Assembly (NCBI GenBank): GCA_965279195.1
Contig: CBDIHP010000043.1
Location: 1-64,000 of the forward strand
Direction of reading: 5' to 3'
Length of the DNA: 64,000 bases
Origin: CBDIHP01 sp965279195
Lineage (GTDB): Bacteria; Planctomycetota; Planctomycetia; Isosphaerales; Isosphaeraceae
Shown: positions 61,284 to 64,000 of the stretch, piece after piece
Numbering within the stretch: position 1 is the stretch's first letter
Layout of the letters: each line of letters opens with the position of its first letter
Notes under the pieces: generated by a model
Told to the model about the DNA's origin: nothing
What the model saw: the letters and a program-made list of their open reading frames with translations, nothing else
Database searches by the model: none
Translations under genes and position numbers: made by a program

Positions 61284-64000
61284 ATGCACGAGACCCACGA
61301 CAACACCCAGGCCACGCTCGCCTTCCTGCTCCTGGCGGTCCAGCGGCAGTACCTCTCCCCGCGCGCGGGTCGACTGCTCCTGAAGACCTGGTTCCAGGCC
61401 AGCGAGCGGCCGATCGACCGCCTGGCCGTCGAACTCGCGCTGCTGGATGAGTCGGTGGCGTCGGGCCTGGCGTCGGAGGTCGATGCCACGGCGGGCGGGC
61501 AGGGGGATCCCGAACTCTCCGACGAGGAAGCCGTCGAGGCCGAGGTCCTCCGGCTCCTCTCCTGGACGGGATTCGAACCCGAAGAAGGAGGACCGCCCGA
61601 GCACACGCGAGGCGAGGCGTCGCAGGGGACGTTGGCCTGGCCCGACCGCGTGCCCGAAGTGCCGGTTTCCGGCCAACCTTCGGGGGTCCAGTTGACGGCC
61701 GGGGCGATGATCGGGTTCGATCCGCCCTCGCTCGCGGATCCCCTCGATTCGTCGCTGGTCGCCGCCCCGCTCGACTCGGACGCGACCCGCCCGATCGGCT
61801 CGACGACCGAGGTCGATCTGGGGCCGACCGGGACGCGACCTGGCGAGGACCAGGCGTCCGCCGTCCTCCCCTATGTCGTTCAGGAACCCCTGGCCGAGGG
61901 CGGCCTGGGCGAGGTCCTGATCGCGAAGGACATCCGCCTGAACCGGAAGATCGCCCTCAAGCGGATCCTCCCCAGGTTCCTCCATGACCAGCGGAGCCGG
62001 GCGAGGTTCCAGGTCGAGGCGGAGATCACCGGCGGGCTGGAGCATCCCGGGGTGGTGCCGATCTACGCGATCGGCGCCTACGACGACGGCCGGCCGTTCT
62101 ACGCGATGCGGCTGGTGGACGGGGAGACGTTGCGCGCGGCGATCGATCGGCTTCACCAGCCGCACGGCAAGCCCCGGACCCTGGAGTTCCGCAAGATCCT
62201 GGGCCGGTTCGTGGCGGTCTGCAACGTCGTGGCCTATGCCCACAGCCGGCGGGTGCTGCATCGCGACATCAAGCCGTCGAACATCCTGCTGGGCAAGTAC
62301 GGCGAGACCCTGCTGATCGACTGGGGCCTGGCGAAGGTGATCGGGGGCCCCGACCTCGCCGGCCACGACGCGGGGCCGACCGACGCGACGGTCGCGACGC
62401 TGCCGGAGACGTCCTCGATCTCGGGCGAGCCCGCCCCCTTGCCGCCCTCGGGCAGCGTACTGAACCTGACGCTGATCGGCTCGGCGGTCGGCACCCCGGC
62501 GTACATGAGCCCCGAGCAGGCCCGCAGCGACCTGGAGGCCGTCGGCCCGCCGAGCGACGTCTACGGCCTGGGGGCGACCCTCTACGCGATCCTGACCGGT
62601 CGGTCACCGGGCGGCACGCGGGGCGGCGAACGGGAGATCCTCAAGCGGATGGCGTCGGGGCAGTTCCCACGCCCCCGGGAGATCCGCCGGGACATCCCCG
62701 AGGCCCTCGAAGCGATCTGCCTCCGGGCGATGGCGGCCGAGCCCCGCGATCGCTACGACAGCCCCAAGGCCCTGGCCGAGGACGTCGAACGCTGGCTGGC
62801 CGACGAGCCCCTCCCCTGGCGCAAGGAGTCGTGGGACCGCCGGATTTCCCGGCTCGAACGCCGGCATCGCGGGATCATCCGGGTCGCCGGCATGGCCCTG
62901 GTCCTCCTGAGCGCCGGCGCCCTCGTCGCCGCGACCATGATCAACCTGGCGCGCGAGAAGGAGCAGATCGCCCTGCGGGAGGCGAGGGCGGGGAAGTCTG
63001 AGGCCGAGCGGGCCACGGTCGAGGTCTCCCGGACCAATTCCCGGCTCCTGATCGATGAGGCGATTCGCGATTCCGGCCAGGAGCCGGGCGAATCGCTCCT
63101 GAAATTCATCCACGCCTGCCGCGACCTCCCCGAGGACGCGGCGGACCTAGATCGGGTCGCCCGCCTGGCGATGCCGGGGGTCCTGGAACGCATGCACACC
63201 GTCCGGGGCATCATCGACCCCGAGGGGCAGGCCAACGCCATGGCGATCGACCGGTCATCGCGGCTGATTGCCACCGGCACCGAGCGCGGGGATGTCGCAC
63301 TCTGGGCCGCCCGCGACGTCAGCCCGGTGGGCGAGGCCGTCCGGATCCCGGGGACCATCCTGGGCCTGGAGTTCTCCGGCGACGGCTCCTCCCTACTCGT
63401 GCGGACGGGGCTGCCCAGGGGATCCGGGAGCGTCGTCGTGCTGGAAGTCGCGGGCCTGCGGCCCCGGTTCGCCCCGATCCAGAGGCCGTCGGAATCCCGC
63501 GCGGCGACCTTCGCCCCCGACGGCAAGACCTTCGCGACCGGCGACGCCTCCGGGGAGATCGCGGTCCGCGAGGTTCAGACCGGGCGCCTGGTCTGGAAGG
63601 GGATCCGCCAGGAGGGGCCCGTGGCCGACCTGGTGTACCACCCCGATGGCCGCCTGATCGCGGGCGGCGAGCGGCGCACCATCCTGGTCCTCGATCCCAG
63701 GACCGGCCAGCCGATCGGCAAGCCTGCCGTGGCCCAGGAGGAGGGCAGGGCCGCAGGACCGGAGGAGAAACTCAAGTCCTTGACCCTCGCGCCGGACGGC
63801 AAGCACCTGGCGTCCACAGGCGAACAGGCTTGCTTCCTCTTCAAGGTCGGCGACCCCGGGATTGACCCTGCGGGGCAGAAGATCGACCTGAACCGCCCCT
63901 TCTGGGTCCGGTTCGGCGACGACAATCGCCACCTGATGGGCTGCGGTTACAACAACTCGGTCCGCTTCTGGAAGCTGGACGCCGACGGCCGATGGGGGAG
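61284..64000 (+). CDS. serine/threonine protein kinase with C-terminal WD40 repeats, 3' end missing
   Basis: At least 905 aa, running off the window. Residues 1-205 form an N-terminal region (MHETHDNTQATLAFLLLAVQ, then an acidic stretch). The kinase domain (about 206-510) has EGGLGEVLIAKDIRLNRKIA, Lys in ALKRILPRF, HRDIKPSNILLG, LLIDWGLAK and GTPAYMSPEQARS, SDVYGLGATLYAILTG. One transmembrane helix follows (IIRVAGMALVLLSAGALVAA), then a coiled-coil-like stretch and WD40 repeats from about 650 (GERGDVALWAARDVSPVGEA, SGEIAVREVQTGRLVWKGI, YNNSVRFWKLDADGRWG). This kinase-TM-WD40 layout is common in planctomycetes. ATG at 61284. It has the same DWG variant as the other kinase. Confidence 0.9.
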   Translation, partial: MHETHDNTQATLAFLLLAVQRQYLSPRAGRLLLKTWFQASERPIDRLAVELALLDESVASGLASEVDATAGGQGDPELSDEEAVEAEVLRLLSWTGFEPEEGGPPEHTRGEASQGTLAWPDRVPEVPVSGQPSGVQLTAGAMIGFDPPSLADPLDSSLVAAPLDSDATRPIGSTTEVDLGPTGTRPGEDQASAVLPYVVQEPLAEGGLGEVLIAKDIRLNRKIALKRILPRFLHDQRSRARFQVEAEITGGLEHPGVVPIYAIGAYDDGRPFYAMRLVDGETLRAAIDRLHQPHGKPRTLEFRKILGRFVAVCNVVAYAHSRRVLHRDIKPSNILLGKYGETLLIDWGLAKVIGGPDLAGHDAGPTDATVATLPETSSISGEPAPLPPSGSVLNLTLIGSAVGTPAYMSPEQARSDLEAVGPPSDVYGLGATLYAILTGRSPGGTRGGEREILKRMASGQFPRPREIRRDIPEALEAICLRAMAAEPRDRYDSPKALAEDVERWLADEPLPWRKESWDRRISRLERRHRGIIRVAGMALVLLSAGALVAATMINLAREKEQIALREARAGKSEAERATVEVSRTNSRLLIDEAIRDSGQEPGESLLKFIHACRDLPEDAADLDRVARLAMPGVLERMHTVRGIIDPEGQANAMAIDRSSRLIATGTERGDVALWAARDVSPVGEAVRIPGTILGLEFSGDGSSLLVRTGLPRGSGSVVVLEVAGLRPRFAPIQRPSESRAATFAPDGKTFATGDASGEIAVREVQTGRLVWKGIRQEGPVADLVYHPDGRLIAGGERRTILVLDPRTGQPIGKPAVAQEEGRAAGPEEKLKSLTLAPDGKHLASTGEQACFLFKVGDPGIDPAGQKIDLNRPFWVRFGDDNRHLMGCGYNNSVRFWKLDADGRWG

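Overview
The window is high-GC (roughly 70%) chromosomal DNA whose gene content points to a planctomycete, most likely the Isosphaeraceae. The evidence is the family mix: DUF1501, DUF1549/DUF1553 and c-type-heme 'PSCyt' proteins, a PVC-type membrane-bound dehydrogenase with HEAT repeats and a heme domain, a PEP-CTERM protein, DUF1326, several Ser/Thr kinases, and many secreted proteins with no close functional assignment. I saw no rRNA, tRNA, CRISPR array, prophage or intact transposase gene. Genus-level placement is inference.

Layout. 1-2.3 kb: an NtrC-type response regulator (cut by the window edge) and its likely sensor kinase. 2.5-11.8 kb: mostly single genes on the minus strand: a DUF5063 protein, an M48 membrane protease broken by three single-base insertions, secreted proteins, a fluoride-type CLC antiporter candidate, a HEAT-repeat protein, a PEP-CTERM protein and a HAD phosphatase. 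11.8-14.9 kb: two tandem FHA proteins, then an orphan TaqI-like adenine methyltransferase. 15-20 kb: a methyltransferase with a PqqD-like segment and Cys-rich tail, and an epimerase/beta-helix operon. 20-23 kb: an ECF sigma factor behind a long, hairpin-rich region with almost no convincing gene. 23-33 kb: an enolase-superfamily/MFS sugar-acid operon, a NYN-LOTUS RNase-like protein, a chemoreceptor, a 2-hydroxyacid dehydrogenase and an HpaI-type aldolase. 33-40.5 kb: the large membrane-bound dehydrogenase, a DNA exonuclease/ATP-dependent ligase pair, and a TolB-like propeller. 40.5-48.1 kb: a tightly overlapping eight-gene surface-polysaccharide operon that starts with CDP-glucose synthesis and carries a split transketolase. 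48.3-57.3 kb: a DUF1553-DUF1501 pair, a ceramidase-like protein, a heme-tagged toroid protein and two secreted proteins. 57.6-64 kb: two Ser/Thr kinases flanking another DUF1501 protein; the second kinase runs off the window.

The most distinctive pattern is not a gene. At least four families of palindromic repeats fill the intergenic spaces. One begins with GTAGGGT, and its TAG is the stop codon of six genes (ending at 6803, 8837, 14880, 23268, 32962 and 53789). Another supplies TGA stop codons to two convergent genes at once (54869 and 55060). The GTAG head followed by hairpins matches REP elements mobilised by RAYT transposases, but no RAYT gene lies in the window. Starts were chosen from visible Shine-Dalgarno sequences, signal peptides and family alignments recalled from memory; none was checked by a search.
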